Positions 53,445 to 62,570 are shown, counted from the stretch's first letter. The stretch is DNA of 64,000 bases from Algisphaera agarilytica (GCF_014207595.1 NZ_JACHGY010000001.1:62001-126000); one strand, 5' to 3'. A program made the numbers and translations. Notes: generated by a model not told the origin, from the letters alone.

Positions 53445-54689
53445 TTACCCGGAGGAGAATAGATGATCACAGACGATTCTGGCATTGTGTTCCCATGAGA
53501 AACGGTTCGAAATAAATTCGATCGCCGCTCTGCTTCTTGCCGCCAATTTATGTGGGCATTCCACCACTTCCCGAAGTGCTTGTGTTAGCGCAGCTGAATC
53601 ATCTACGGGTACGATCCAGGCGGGTGATACACCGTCGATTCTTGCAGAATTGATCTCGTCAGCCATTCCGCAATCTTCGGTCATTAACACGGGCGTTCCG
53701 CGGGACATAGCTTCTGCGTAAACGAGGCCGAAGGCCTCGCGCCGCGAGGGAAGCACAAATGCACTTGCCTTCGACATCCAACCCATCAACTCCTGCCGCG
53801 AGCAAGGCGGGACAACCTGCAGCCTCGATGACAAACCAAAGGTATCAATCATTTGCCGAAGCGACTCGGGCGCCTCAGTGATAATGACCAGCGATGCATC
53901 TACCTGGGCCTTAACGAGCTCTGCAAAAGCTTGCACAAGCTCTTCAAAACCTTTTCGTTGGTAGTAGTGGCCGGCCGACAGAAATAGAGGCTTGTTCTTG
54001 GCCGCGTTGAACATACTGGGATTCTGCAATATGTCGTAGTGAGATAAACCGTTCGTACACAGAACTAATCGCGAACTACCAATACTACTCTCGAGATGTC
54101 GAAGCATTGGCCTGCTCACAACAAAGACCGATTTCGCCTTATCCGCTACGTTTGTGTAACAAGCAGCCATCGGACTATTCGGCTGGATGCGCAGGACATC
54201 ACCTGCGGAGTGCTCGATCACAGCAAAAGGAATACCGCACTCCTCCGTAACCCGTTCAGCGACCTTACCCCAAGGAAACATCCCGTGGACCAAAACCCCT
54301 TCCGCATTAGTACGTTCTATAGCGCGCTTGAGGCATTTCGATAGGCCCGCCACACACCACCGGTTCACCCCATATGGGTATTTTGGAACCCACTGCTCTC
54401 GCATCATCCGCGGAAAACTAAATGGTACACGTGGAGAGTGAATCGTAACACCGTTAATCTCGTAGCTTTTGGGGCGGGCGTTATGCCTTGCAGCCCAAGA
54501 AGATAGTTTTCCTGCCCAAGTAGGGATCAGCGGGGCTGGACTAAGGATCTGCGTATCGACACCCATACGATTTAACGCGATAGCCTGGTCAACGTGATAA
54601 AGCCCTTGTGTGGGACGGTCCGGCCACGGCACCGTCATCGAACATAGCAGCAGCCGCTTACGATCAGGCAACACAGGCATGTTCAGCAT
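53445..54689 (-). CDS. Family 4-type glycosyltransferase
   Basis: 414 aa, GT-B fold. N-terminal KRLLLCSMTVPWPDRPTQGLYHVDQAIAL; C-terminal LFLSAGHYYQRKGFEELVQAF and ASAFVLPSRREAFGLVYAEAMSRGTPVLM with the two glutamates of the EX7E motif (EAFGLVYAE). ATG 54689 is preceded by GAGGAGGTGC with ideal spacing, deciding it over an earlier ATG at 54710. It overlaps the end of the upstream glycosyltransferase gene by 26 bases. Member of the exopolysaccharide operon; sugar unknown. Confidence 0.9.
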   Translation of the reverse strand: MLNMPVLPDRKRLLLCSMTVPWPDRPTQGLYHVDQAIALNRMGVDTQILSPAPLIPTWAGKLSSWAARHNARPKSYEINGVTIHSPRVPFSFPRMMREQWVPKYPYGVNRWCVAGLSKCLKRAIERTNAEGVLVHGMFPWGKVAERVTEECGIPFAVIEHSAGDVLRIQPNSPMAACYTNVADKAKSVFVVSRPMLRHLESSIGSSRLVLCTNGLSHYDILQNPSMFNAAKNKPLFLSAGHYYQRKGFEELVQAFAELVKAQVDASLVIITEAPESLRQMIDTFGLSSRLQVVPPCSRQELMGWMSKASAFVLPSRREAFGLVYAEAMSRGTPVLMTEDCGMADEINSARIDGVSPAWIVPVDDSAALTQALREVVECPHKLAARSRAAIEFISNRFSWEHNARIVCDHLFSSG

Positions 54690-55860
54690 GACGCACCTCC
54701 TCGAAAACACTTAGTAAACCCTCAAGATGGGCATCAGGACAATAGTGTTCCTCGTAGTAGTTACGGGCCATACGACCCATAAGTCGGGTACGTGAAGCAC
54801 TTCCCAGAATGGATGCAGCTGCTGCAGGTAAGTATGCATAATCTTTGGTTTCAAGATGAATACCTGACTGACCGGACACATTGATGCTACCCGGAGCCCC
54901 TGGCCCAACGGTAATTACCGGGCGCCCGCACGACATCGCCTCTATCACACCCAGCCCAAAGGGTTCGAGCCAAAGACTCGGAAACAAAGCAAGATGAGAA
55001 TCGCGAAGTACTTGAATTGCCTTGTCGTGAGGCATTTGGCCATGAAAACAGATGTTGGTGTGATTGCAATACTGCGAGCGGAGTTCGCGCTCAAGTGATC
55101 CAGTACCAACGACATTAAGCTTCCACGGGGACTCACGCCAGACTTCGAGTAATCGCGAGATGCCCTTCTCCGGCTCCAGACGGCCAATGAACACCGCCTC
55201 GGAGTCACCCGTCGGCGGCGGAGTGAAACCCGCATCCAGGCAGCCGTTAGGAACAACACGGAGCAGGTGTTTCGCAACCCCCATCTTCACGTGCAAGTCA
55301 GCAACTATGTTGGAGGGAGCGATATAGGCGTCAACGAGATTGTTAAAGACGCCCGCCACTCGGTTGGATTGCATCGTCCGATACCAGGCAGCCGATTGCA
55401 CCCGCGACCCACGGTAACAGCCACGACGGACAGCCCGAGCCAGGTCGCCATCCAGGCAATCGGTACAAACTTCGTCATCAAGCCAGCATGTCCCACTTCC
55501 ACAGAATAATCGGTAGTTATGAAGCGTCTGAATCACAGGCACACCCGACAATCGGTGAGCCTGGTAGATCGATGGGCTAAACAAAGGAAACCAGTTATGC
55601 ACATGCCCAACATCGGGCTTAAAGTCCTCTAAAAACTCTTGGACGGCCCGCATTGCATTGCGATCCCACCGACATCGTGCTGCAGTCAAGGCGGCGCCGC
55701 AAAGAGTTGCCAGCTTCCCTCCGCCAAAGGCGGAAGTGTTGCTGACCTCAAACCTTCGGACCTCGTGCCCGGCATCTTCAAGCACGCGGTGCTCAAACTC
55801 CACAGCCACATCTTCACCGCCGGGCTGTTTGTAACGATTATGGAAAATAGCAATTTTCAT
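54664..55860 (-). CDS. Family 4-type glycosyltransferase
   Basis: 398 aa, GT-B fold. MKIAIFHNRYKQPGGEDVAVEFE start with the GGxE loop; C-terminal AVFIGRLEPEKGISRLLEVW and HLALFPSLWLEPFGLGVIEAMSCGRPVITVG with the EX7E motif. A cysteine-rich middle (CGSGTCWLDDEVCTDCLDGDLARAVRRGCYRGS) is the typical insertion of GT4 enzymes in Planctomycete and cyanobacterial EPS loci and may bind a metal. First gene of a minus-strand operon behind the sigma-54-like site at 55894, with a hairpin that overlaps its ribosome site. Confidence 0.9.
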   Translation of the reverse strand: MKIAIFHNRYKQPGGEDVAVEFEHRVLEDAGHEVRRFEVSNTSAFGGGKLATLCGAALTAARCRWDRNAMRAVQEFLEDFKPDVGHVHNWFPLFSPSIYQAHRLSGVPVIQTLHNYRLFCGSGTCWLDDEVCTDCLDGDLARAVRRGCYRGSRVQSAAWYRTMQSNRVAGVFNNLVDAYIAPSNIVADLHVKMGVAKHLLRVVPNGCLDAGFTPPPTGDSEAVFIGRLEPEKGISRLLEVWRESPWKLNVVGTGSLERELRSQYCNHTNICFHGQMPHDKAIQVLRDSHLALFPSLWLEPFGLGVIEAMSCGRPVITVGPGAPGSINVSGQSGIHLETKDYAYLPAAAASILGSASRTRLMGRMARNYYEEHYCPDAHLEGLLSVFEEVRHAEHACVA

Positions 55861-55863
55861 GGA

Positions 55864-55890
55864 TACACCTCATTGGGGGACGAGGTGTAT
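55864..55890 (-). promoter_or_regulatory. Hairpin covering the ribosome site of the first glycosyltransferase
   Basis: ATACACCTC (5' arm on the minus strand, 55890-55882) pairs perfectly with GAGGTGTAT (55872-55864), which contains the GAGGTG Shine-Dalgarno and ends two bases before the ATG. A transcript beginning upstream of 55890 would have its ribosome site sequestered; one starting near 55883 from the sigma-54 site would not. Confidence 0.6.
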
Positions 55891-55893
55891 ATA

Positions 55894-55909
55894 TGCAGAA
55901 TCGATGCCA
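55894..55909 (-). promoter_or_regulatory. Sigma-54-like promoter of the glycosyltransferase/flippase operon
   Basis: On the minus strand TGGCATCGATTCTGCA: GG and GC doublets ten bases apart, TGGCA and TGCA boxes, two mismatches to consensus. Predicted start near 55883. Confidence 0.7.
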
Positions 55910-56035
55910 ATGAATTTCGGGCTACCAAGGGTGTCTTAATGAGAATAATCCATCTTATTTTCTCATTCTGCGATCGCAATTCTCGATGTTATGCGGCAGT
56001 GTCCCTTAGCTTCATGTGGCATAGCTTTTGTATTG

Positions 56036-57304
56036 ATGAATCACATGAAACCCTCACCTGTCAATCCCCAAGGGCCCGTAACGATCGGCTGGCAAGCCCC
56101 GCTGATCGACGCCTGTCTTGCTTTAGTTAGGCGAAAATTTACAGTTCTACTGTGCATAATCGCTTGCCTGGGGATAGGAGGATTGAAATACCTCTCAACA
56201 CCCAACACCTATCGATCCTCCGCCGTGGCCATCTTGCTACCACGCGAGAAGCCGGTATTCGATGTCGCGGTTGATTCGGGCAACCTCGAAACGAGCGAAG
56301 ATGCCGCGAAACGGGAAGACACGGGCGCGCTCATGCTCCCCGCTAACCCTGATCTATATACCACGCTCATCAGGTCTCGCTCCGTACTTCAGGAAGTCGC
56401 AGCGATGTACCAAGATCAACTGGTCCTAGGAGTACCGGGGCGAACGCGAAGCGAAGAACTCATCGGCAAACTCCGAAGTATGATCGTAGTTGAGTCAACC
56501 GAGCAAGGGATGATGACGGTAACGGTCACCTCGAGCTCTCCAGATTTAAGCGCGGAACTGGCGAACGCCTTGGTCGGCGTCGGAGAAGCAGCCAGCAAGG
56601 ACATCGAGAAGCAGCTTGTACTTCAGCAAGCTATATATATCGATGAATCACTCGTACTGGCCAAAAACAAACTAAAACACCTGACGGATCATTTAAAAGA
56701 GTTTACCGGATCGAAGAGCATTATCGACCCCCGCAATCAGGCCAACGACTTCTTACGTCAGCGACGTGAACTTACCCTGAAGCTCAATGATCTGGAACGC
56801 GAATTAGCTGCGCGTCGACTTTCGTGGACGGATGCTGACCCTGAGGTACAACGCCTGATACTTGAAGTTCACCTCTGCAAAGATCAGATCTCAGCACTGC
56901 AGGACGCGGTCGCCGGTAATGTAGGCAGTGCTGAGTACGCCCCGTTTATGGTGGACTATGAGGAACTTTCCAGCAAAGTTCGCCTGCAGAGCGATTTGGT
57001 TGTGTCACTATCAGCAAAGTCTGATGTCTTGCATATCCGGGCTGAGCAGCCCGCAGGGAGTATCGCGGTGGTGCGTCCCGCCACTGCTTCGCACCGGCCG
57101 GTGGGTCCAAGTCGCAAGGTATTCCTGATGATGAGCCTGGGTCTGGGCATGATTTCGGGCCTGGGGCTGGCGCTTCTGCAAGAGCAGTGGGCACAAGCAA
57201 AACAAGAGCCATATGTTGCCGAGCGTCTAGCGCAGCTTCCAAAACTCAACACTCCCGGTGTGATACTTCGGCGTTTCTCGACTTCGCAAGGGCTTCAGTC
57301 GTGA
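56036..57304 (+). CDS. Wzz-like chain-length / polysaccharide co-polymerase
   Basis: 422 aa. Two TM helices bracket a large periplasmic part: FTVLLCIIACLGIGGLKYL near residue 40 and VFLMMSLGLGMISGLGLALL near the end, the normal topology of PCP proteins. The Wzz motif is recognisable (NTYRSSAVAILLPREKP), then coiled-coil stretches (IDESLVLAKNKLKHLTDHLKEF; DFLRQRRELTLKLNDLERELAARR). No cytoplasmic tyrosine-kinase domain follows, so it is the kinase-less type. The ATG at 56036 is tentative; ATGs at 55991 and 56045 are in frame and no ribosome site decides. Next gene overlaps by GTGA. Confidence 0.85.
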   Translation: MNHMKPSPVNPQGPVTIGWQAPLIDACLALVRRKFTVLLCIIACLGIGGLKYLSTPNTYRSSAVAILLPREKPVFDVAVDSGNLETSEDAAKREDTGALMLPANPDLYTTLIRSRSVLQEVAAMYQDQLVLGVPGRTRSEELIGKLRSMIVVESTEQGMMTVTVTSSSPDLSAELANALVGVGEAASKDIEKQLVLQQAIYIDESLVLAKNKLKHLTDHLKEFTGSKSIIDPRNQANDFLRQRRELTLKLNDLERELAARRLSWTDADPEVQRLILEVHLCKDQISALQDAVAGNVGSAEYAPFMVDYEELSSKVRLQSDLVVSLSAKSDVLHIRAEQPAGSIAVVRPATASHRPVGPSRKVFLMMSLGLGMISGLGLALLQEQWAQAKQEPYVAERLAQLPKLNTPGVILRRFSTSQGLQS

Positions 57305-58617
57305 ACGCACTCAGTCACAACCAACTGGCCGATCCTTACAGCTTGACGTCTGCTTGGGCGAAGCTTTCTGCCGATCCCTGGCGTTGGTTGCTGGCGATTG
57401 CGGTCATCGCATGGATGAACGCGGGTATTCACGGCTTTCGCATGCCTTGGCAACCACTGGTGGTAAGTGACTCAAACTCTGGCGGGGGCATGCGTCAATT
57501 AATCTTCGGCACGGCAGGCCTATTGGCGATAACGCGAATGATCTGTACAAGATCCCTTGGCGCGGCATGCGTACGCCAGCTGCCGTGGTGCCTAGTCGCG
57601 ATCCTATTGCTTTCATCAACCAGTTGGTCATCCAATACAACCCTCACTGTGAAGCGTGCGGGGATCTTCACCCTCGGTCTCATGCTCATTATTTCTCTGG
57701 TCCACAGCACCGACAAGCCGGTATTGCTGATGAAGCGATGCGTGGTGTACACCGTCGGCTTATGTGCCTGGATATCCATAGCAATGATGTTCATCTTCCC
57801 GGCAGAGTGTAGTAGCATTGCGTCACGGCCAGGTCTGGCTGGACTGGCTAGCCACCCCAATACACTGGGAGCCGTGATGTTTACGGGGTGGATTGTGGCC
57901 CTAGGCTGGCCTCCCAGCGTCCGCCTAGAGATGTGGGCCGTACGACTATCGCAACTCGGTATTGTCGCGGCTCTTTTCTGGACAGGATCGATTACGGCGA
58001 TTCTTGTCGCTGCCGCGGGGACCATGGCATACATGATCCTAATCGCCCCGCCTTATCAGAGAGGGGTTTTGATTCTTCTGGCTGTTGTGTTTCTGGCGAC
58101 GGCCGCGGTCATCGGTCCAGATAACCTTAAGACATGGTTCTTCGACACAGTCCAGCGTGACGAGAGCTTATCGGGACGGGATGTCCTCTGGGCGGAGGTG
58201 TATCGCGAAGGTAGCAAGCAGCCTGTATTCGGCGGCGGATTCGGTGCGTTCTGGCATGAAGGACGTGGACGCGAGTTGACGGGGACTTGGAACCCCCGTC
58301 AAGCACACAACACCTACTTGGATGTCTTTGTTGACCTTGGCTGGGTTGGCCTGCTGGGCATAAGTGGGCTGATACTTGGGGTGCTGTATAGCGCAGTCCA
58401 CGGGGTTATCGGACGTCCCGGCACGCCGCAGCGAGCTGCGGTTGCATCTCTTATCGCACTAGCTATCGCAAGTCTGGGAGTCTATGGATGGAGCCAAAGC
58501 TTTCTGCTTCGGCTCGATCAACTCATCATGTTGGTGTTATTGTGGTCCTTGATGCTAATCGTCAATCGTGACGGAAACAGGATTCAAGAAGAGTTCGTCA
58601 TCGATTCCGCCGCGTAG
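57301..58617 (+). CDS. Wzy/O-antigen-ligase-type polysaccharide polymerase
   Basis: 438 aa, about ten TM helices. The GTG at 57301 overlaps the previous stop (GTGA), deciding the start. The periplasmic loop near residues 290-345 (DESLSGRDVLWAEVYREGSKQPVFGGGFGAFWHEG ... RQAHNTYLDVFVDLGWVGL) carries the Wzy_C signature: SGRxxLW, the G-G-G-F segment and the AHNTYL motif. It would polymerise the lipid-linked repeat unit in the periplasm together with the Wzz-like partner upstream. Not an exosortase: the Cys-Arg-His arrangement of that family is absent. Confidence 0.9.
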   Translation: MNALSHNQLADPYSLTSAWAKLSADPWRWLLAIAVIAWMNAGIHGFRMPWQPLVVSDSNSGGGMRQLIFGTAGLLAITRMICTRSLGAACVRQLPWCLVAILLLSSTSWSSNTTLTVKRAGIFTLGLMLIISLVHSTDKPVLLMKRCVVYTVGLCAWISIAMMFIFPAECSSIASRPGLAGLASHPNTLGAVMFTGWIVALGWPPSVRLEMWAVRLSQLGIVAALFWTGSITAILVAAAGTMAYMILIAPPYQRGVLILLAVVFLATAAVIGPDNLKTWFFDTVQRDESLSGRDVLWAEVYREGSKQPVFGGGFGAFWHEGRGRELTGTWNPRQAHNTYLDVFVDLGWVGLLGISGLILGVLYSAVHGVIGRPGTPQRAAVASLIALAIASLGVYGWSQSFLLRLDQLIMLVLLWSLMLIVNRDGNRIQEEFVIDSAA

Positions 58618-58673
58618 AATGTCGATGAACACAACATACGGTGAAGCGACTTCTCCCTCTTCCTGCACTGAAT

Positions 58674-60104
58674 ATGGCAAATCCCAGCAACGCCTACGTC
58701 TTAGTGGTCGACGATGACGCAGATTTCTTGCGTGTCTCGCAATGGATGCTTGAGCAAGCAGGTTATTCCGTGCTCACCGCCACCGACCACGATCAAGCGA
58801 TCGGCCGAATCTTAGAACATGAGCCCGACGTCATCTTGCTCGACCGCCACTTGGGGGAAGAGGATGGCCTGAACTTGATAGCCCCGCTTCAAGCACGCGT
58901 TCCTGAGGCAGCAATCATCCTTATGACAGCCCAAAGCACCACCGAGCTAGCTGTTCAGGCAATCAAGGTGGGGGCGTTCGATTTTATCGTGAAGCCGTTA
59001 GATGAAGCCCGCCTCATGACGGTGCTCCAACATGCAATTGAACGAGGGGACTTACTCGAAAAACTTGGCCCAGCCCCGGACGACGAGTTAGGATTTGAAG
59101 GCATCATCGGCCAATCAACCGCCATGCGTGCTGTGTTTGGTGCGATCGAAAATGTCGCGCCCACCTCTGTAAATGTTATGGTCCGTGGTGAGTCAGGAAC
59201 CGGCAAAGAACTGGTCGCCGCCGCCATCCACAGCCGTGGAGCCAAGCCAGAGGGCCCTTTTGTTCCTATCAACATGGCAACACTGCCAGCCGAGTTGGTG
59301 GAGTCCACGCTCTTTGGTCACGAAAAAGGCTCGTTCACGGGAGCTGAAAAGCAACGCATCGGTGCATGCGAAGAAGCTCAAGGCGGCACGCTTTTTCTTG
59401 ATGAAATCACAGAAATGCCAATTGAGTTGCAGCCCAAACTTCTGCGATTCCTGCAGGAAAAATGCTTCCGCCGTGTAGGCGGGTCAAAAGACATCCCCTC
59501 CGATGCCCGTATTGTCAGCGCGAGTAACAGAAATCCCCTCGAAGCGATAAAGCAAGGAAAACTCCGAGAAGACTTGTACTACCGGCTCAATGTCATACCA
59601 GTTGAATTACCTCCACTCCGAGAACGCGGGAATGACATCGTTTTACTTGCCGAGCACTGGCTCAGCGAGTTCAGCGCAAGGTACAGCAAAGAGTTTCGAA
59701 CACTCAGTGCCGAAGTAACCCAAAGTTTGGTCAGCCACCCCTGGCCAGGAAATGTTCGTCAACTTCAAAATACAATCGAACGGATTGTTGTTCTCTGCAA
59801 TGGGATTGAAGTTTCAGAAGACATGTTGAATCGCGAGCTTGAGAGCGTCGATGTTCCAACTGTTGAGCAGAAGAACTTACCGACAGACGATCAAGCTCAG
59901 CAAGCAACACCATCGAACTTACCTTCACGTGACAAACCTTCGCTTTTTTCGGACGATCAGATCTATCCGCTAGCAGATCTTGAAAAGTGGGCAATCGAGC
60001 ATGCCCTGAAGTTGTGTGATGGTTCTCCTGCTAAGGCATGTAGGCAATTAGGCATATCGCCTGCAACTATTTACCGCAAGATCAAGCGTTACGAGATATC
60101 CTGA
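58674..60104 (+). CDS. Sigma-54-dependent response regulator (NtrC family), probable island activator
   Basis: 476 aa from the ATG at 58674 (GTG at 58641 is in frame; neither has a good ribosome site). Receiver domain with Asp57 (VILLDRHLG), AAA+ domain with Walker A GESGTGKE, the sigma-54 contact loop GSFTGA (Ser in place of Ala in GAFTGA), Walker B GGTLFLDEI and the arginine-finger region NREDLYYRLNVIPVELPPLRERG; C-terminal Fis-type helix-turn-helix (GSPAKACRQLGISPATIYRKIKRY). Located at the right end of an island whose operons carry sigma-54 promoters. By context it resembles the PrsR regulators of PEP-CTERM/EPS loci; no PrsK-type kinase is present here. Confidence 0.93.
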   Translation: MANPSNAYVLVVDDDADFLRVSQWMLEQAGYSVLTATDHDQAIGRILEHEPDVILLDRHLGEEDGLNLIAPLQARVPEAAIILMTAQSTTELAVQAIKVGAFDFIVKPLDEARLMTVLQHAIERGDLLEKLGPAPDDELGFEGIIGQSTAMRAVFGAIENVAPTSVNVMVRGESGTGKELVAAAIHSRGAKPEGPFVPINMATLPAELVESTLFGHEKGSFTGAEKQRIGACEEAQGGTLFLDEITEMPIELQPKLLRFLQEKCFRRVGGSKDIPSDARIVSASNRNPLEAIKQGKLREDLYYRLNVIPVELPPLRERGNDIVLLAEHWLSEFSARYSKEFRTLSAEVTQSLVSHPWPGNVRQLQNTIERIVVLCNGIEVSEDMLNRELESVDVPTVEQKNLPTDDQAQQATPSNLPSRDKPSLFSDDQIYPLADLEKWAIEHALKLCDGSPAKACRQLGISPATIYRKIKRYEIS

Positions 60105-60588
60105 CCATTCTGGAGGCGCTCAACTCACCGATTTCGTGTAAATTGATCCCTGTTCCAACCGCTTTCCAACCAAACTCAGTCTGGTAGATGACTAGTAGGT
60201 GACAAGCAGGCGCCTTAAAGGTGCCCAGATCATCGAGACAAGCCCTTGTACAATCAGCGCTCGACTAGCGTAAGTCTAGAATCAAAAGTTGTTTAAAGCA
60301 CGACCCAGAACTCATTGGGAAGCTGACGCTCTACAACTGAGCTACACCCGCATTTTGTCACAAGCTCTTGTTGGCGAATACTTGTGAGGCGTGATTCTAT
60401 GATGTGCATGGCTGAACAAAAAGTTGTCTAACCACGCCCAACTCTAATACGGTTGGAAACGAGAAAATACCATCCTGGAGCACGCCATACCACAGATGGC
60501 CCCCGGCACCCCACTGACTGCTGGAACGATAAAGCGGATTCGGTTCGACAAAGTGAGTATCGAGGAAGCACCCGTCGCCCTAATCGAT
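60105..60588. other. Right boundary of the island, non-coding
   Basis: About 480 bases without a gene between the sigma-54 activator and the GH99-like gene. It contains the truncated tRNA-Gly copy (60315-60375) and marks the return from AT-richer to GC-rich sequence. No integrase remnant can be read. Confidence 0.6.
60315..60375. repeat. Right direct repeat: truncated tRNA-Gly(CCC) 5' half and its upstream flank
   Basis: The minus strand reads GCGGGTGTAGCTCAGTTGTA then GAGCGTCAGC-TTCCCAA and stops matching after the anticodon loop. One base is missing from the D-loop and the whole 3' half is absent, so it is not a functional tRNA. It also keeps about 25 bases of the sequence upstream of the intact tRNA. 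Confidence 0.8.
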
Positions 60589-61809
60589 CTACTCCATCTC
60601 GAGCCCTAATCCTTCAGAAACATTTCGTTCTTTCAATTCCTCGAACGGATCACGATTGTCCTGAAGGTCTACGGGTCGCCCGCTGATCCGCCCCCACCAT
60701 TCCTCGATCGCATCCAGATACTCGAACCCCTGCTCACGGCTGGGTTCTACCGCGGTGCCCTCCTGCCAATCGTTCCAGGTGACGATTTGAATCAGCTCGG
60801 GCTGGCCGATGGTGGACATCGCCATGGTCTGCTGCAACAGATCCAGCCCGTTCCTTGCCAGGATCCGAGGCTGGCCACCCCCCCAGCCCGACACCCCACT
60901 GTCATCAAATCCGGGCGAAACGAAGCCCATAAAGAAATCCAGGCTGCCCGAAGCGTAGAGCGACTCTGCTCGCCCCGCGAAGAAGGTGTAGTCCTTGATC
61001 CAGGCGGGGTCGGGCTTGATCCACATGTAGGCCGAGCGGATGGTCGGGTGCATCTCGAGCCGGTCGAGGTTCTGCCTGCAGTAGTAGATCGATGTCGGCA
61101 GATGATCAAACACCGCTTGAAACTCATGAGCTTGGAGATACCGAGGCCCAAACTCGTCTTGCCCCCAGTAATTGAATTGCGCAACGAACGGCTTGCCTTC
61201 CCGGCGGAGGTAGGCGGGGTGATCGCCGTATTGTTCGAGGATGTAGCGCAGGTCCGACTCGAAACTGTCAACGATGTCCTGCCGACTCTCGGGCTGACGG
61301 TAAGGCGGCCAATTCACTTTTTCTTCGTAGCAGATCGCGATCCGCATACCGGCCGCTTCGGCCTCGTCCAACATCATGGGCAAGTGAACGTCGGAGTCTA
61401 CGGTGTTCGGGCCGTACCAGAGAACAAGGAAAATACTGATCCCAGCGGACTTGGCGGTTTCCAGGTGGTAGCGGAAGACATCGCGATCGTGGCTGCTGTA
61501 GGGGCCGATGAGCGGATAGTAAGCGGTCGCGAGATCGCGCTGACCGTTAGGTAGGATGGTATTGGGGTCGTGCCTGTTACCCGGGCCGTCCCACTTCCAG
61601 TGCTGCCAGTGGGGTTGATCCGGGGCGTCTGCAGGCGCCACCTCGAACCAAGGCAGGAAGTGGGCCATGAGGTAAGGCGGCTCGCCGGGCAGGTTGTACA
61701 ACCCCGATTCGGTGCTGACTTCTTTCGTTTCAGCCGCGGCGCAACCGGTTAGGGCGAGCACCGTGGTCGCAAGCAGAAGGCGAAGTGTCGGGCTACCGGG
61801 TCGAGACAT
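60589..61809 (-). CDS. GH99-like (WbsX/endo-mannosidase-type) lipoprotein
   Basis: 406 aa. Lipoprotein signal LRLLLATTVLALTGCAAA (lipobox LTGC). The glycoside-hydrolase 99-like barrel shows YLMAHFLPWFEVAP, TAYYPLIGPYSSHDRDVFRYH, GISIFLVLWYGPNTVDSD and the C-terminal TWNDWQEGTAVEPS, equivalent to the WNEWxEGxxxEP motif of the group. Likely cleaves or recognises alpha-mannose-type glycans outside the cytoplasm. ATG 61809 is favoured by GGAAG 8 bases upstream; an ATG at 61824 would overlap the previous gene. Activity on a specific glycan cannot be inferred. Confidence 0.8.
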   Translation of the reverse strand: MSRPGSPTLRLLLATTVLALTGCAAAETKEVSTESGLYNLPGEPPYLMAHFLPWFEVAPADAPDQPHWQHWKWDGPGNRHDPNTILPNGQRDLATAYYPLIGPYSSHDRDVFRYHLETAKSAGISIFLVLWYGPNTVDSDVHLPMMLDEAEAAGMRIAICYEEKVNWPPYRQPESRQDIVDSFESDLRYILEQYGDHPAYLRREGKPFVAQFNYWGQDEFGPRYLQAHEFQAVFDHLPTSIYYCRQNLDRLEMHPTIRSAYMWIKPDPAWIKDYTFFAGRAESLYASGSLDFFMGFVSPGFDDSGVSGWGGGQPRILARNGLDLLQQTMAMSTIGQPELIQIVTWNDWQEGTAVEPSREQGFEYLDAIEEWWGRISGRPVDLQDNRDPFEELKERNVSEGLGLEME

Positions 61810-61814
61810 ACGAA

Positions 61815-62570
61815 TCACTTCCATCTCCAGGGGTCGCCGGCAAGCAGCTGCGTGTGGTCGGCAGGGTCATAGATATCGACGTCTTCGAAGAGCTCGAAGG
61901 CGGCGTGTCCGTCGACGTAACCGTAGTTGCCGCCCCCCGCTTGGTGTTGATCTGCCGCGAAGAAGAACATGGATTCGTTTTCCGGGACCGTCACGAACGA
62001 TCGGTTTCCCGGTCCGGTGTTTTGTTCGATATAACGGTAGTTTTCGCCGACCAGAAAGATGTCGCTGGGGATCGCGTAAATCCGCTCAACCTTCGTCCCC
62101 GCAACCGGGGTCTTGGCCACGTTGTCGTATTCAGGCCAAGGGAAACGGTAGCCATTGCCGCGCAGAGCGGCCTGGTTAAACCGCATGTCATTCACCCCGT
62201 AGCTGCGGATGCTGTATTCATCTGCCGGCAGGGGCAGCCCGGCTGTGGATCGGGCGATATCGTCCTCCGGGCAAGCGTAGACCGCGGCATCGCTCACGTA
62301 GTCTCGAACCAACAAAATGCCGGACCAATCGTTGAAGCCAAGGTCGGAGGGCGGCGCGGTGACCATCGGAACGAGGTAGCCATCGTAATCCACGGTATAG
62401 GTGGTGTGAGCGACAATCGTCTGACGGACGTTTGAGCCGCACGCGATCTGCCTCGCCGAGGCACGCGCAGACGCCAGGGCGGGCAAAAGGATGCCAATCA
62501 AAAGCGCGATAATCGAAATGACCACCAAAAGCTCGATGAGCGTGAAAGCTTTTTCGCACGGGCGGGTCAT
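61815..62570 (-). CDS. Prepilin-like secreted protein with N-terminal methylation site (H-X9-DG type)
   Basis: 251 aa. The N-terminus CEKAFTLIELLVVISIIALL is a type IV/II prepilin site (cleavage before Phe, Glu at +5) with a hydrophobic helix. The C-terminal part contains the HQAGGGNYGYVDGHAAF block characteristic of the very numerous planctomycete pseudopilin-like proteins. Processed by a PilD-type peptidase such as the one at 29503-30690. It precedes the GH99-like gene by 5 bases and is probably co-transcribed with it and with the PEP-CTERM gene upstream. Confidence 0.88.
   Translation of the reverse strand: MTRPCEKAFTLIELLVVISIIALLIGILLPALASARASARQIACGSNVRQTIVAHTTYTVDYDGYLVPMVTAPPSDLGFNDWSGILLVRDYVSDAAVYACPEDDIARSTAGLPLPADEYSIRSYGVNDMRFNQAALRGNGYRFPWPEYDNVAKTPVAGTKVERIYAIPSDIFLVGENYRYIEQNTGPGNRSFVTVPENESMFFFAADQHQAGGGNYGYVDGHAAFELFEDVDIYDPADHTQLLAGDPWRWK

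Noticed and set aside
56018-56033. Sigma-54 promoter TGGCATAGCTTTTGTA before the Wzz-like gene
   Set aside because: The -12 box lacks the C of GC, and the start point would fall at or after the chosen ATG.
57301-58617. Exosortase for the PEP-CTERM proteins
   Set aside because: The protein has the Wzy_C loop with SGRxxLW and AHNTYL and lacks the exosortase Cys/Arg/His pattern; no exosortase was found in the window.
58641-60104. Naming the sigma-54 activator prsR
   Set aside because: The receiver domain looks like a general NtrC-type one and no PrsK kinase is nearby; the link is contextual only, so no symbol is given.
60315-60351. Second functional tRNA-Gly
   Set aside because: Only the 5' half is present, a D-loop base is missing and no T-arm or acceptor 3' strand follows.
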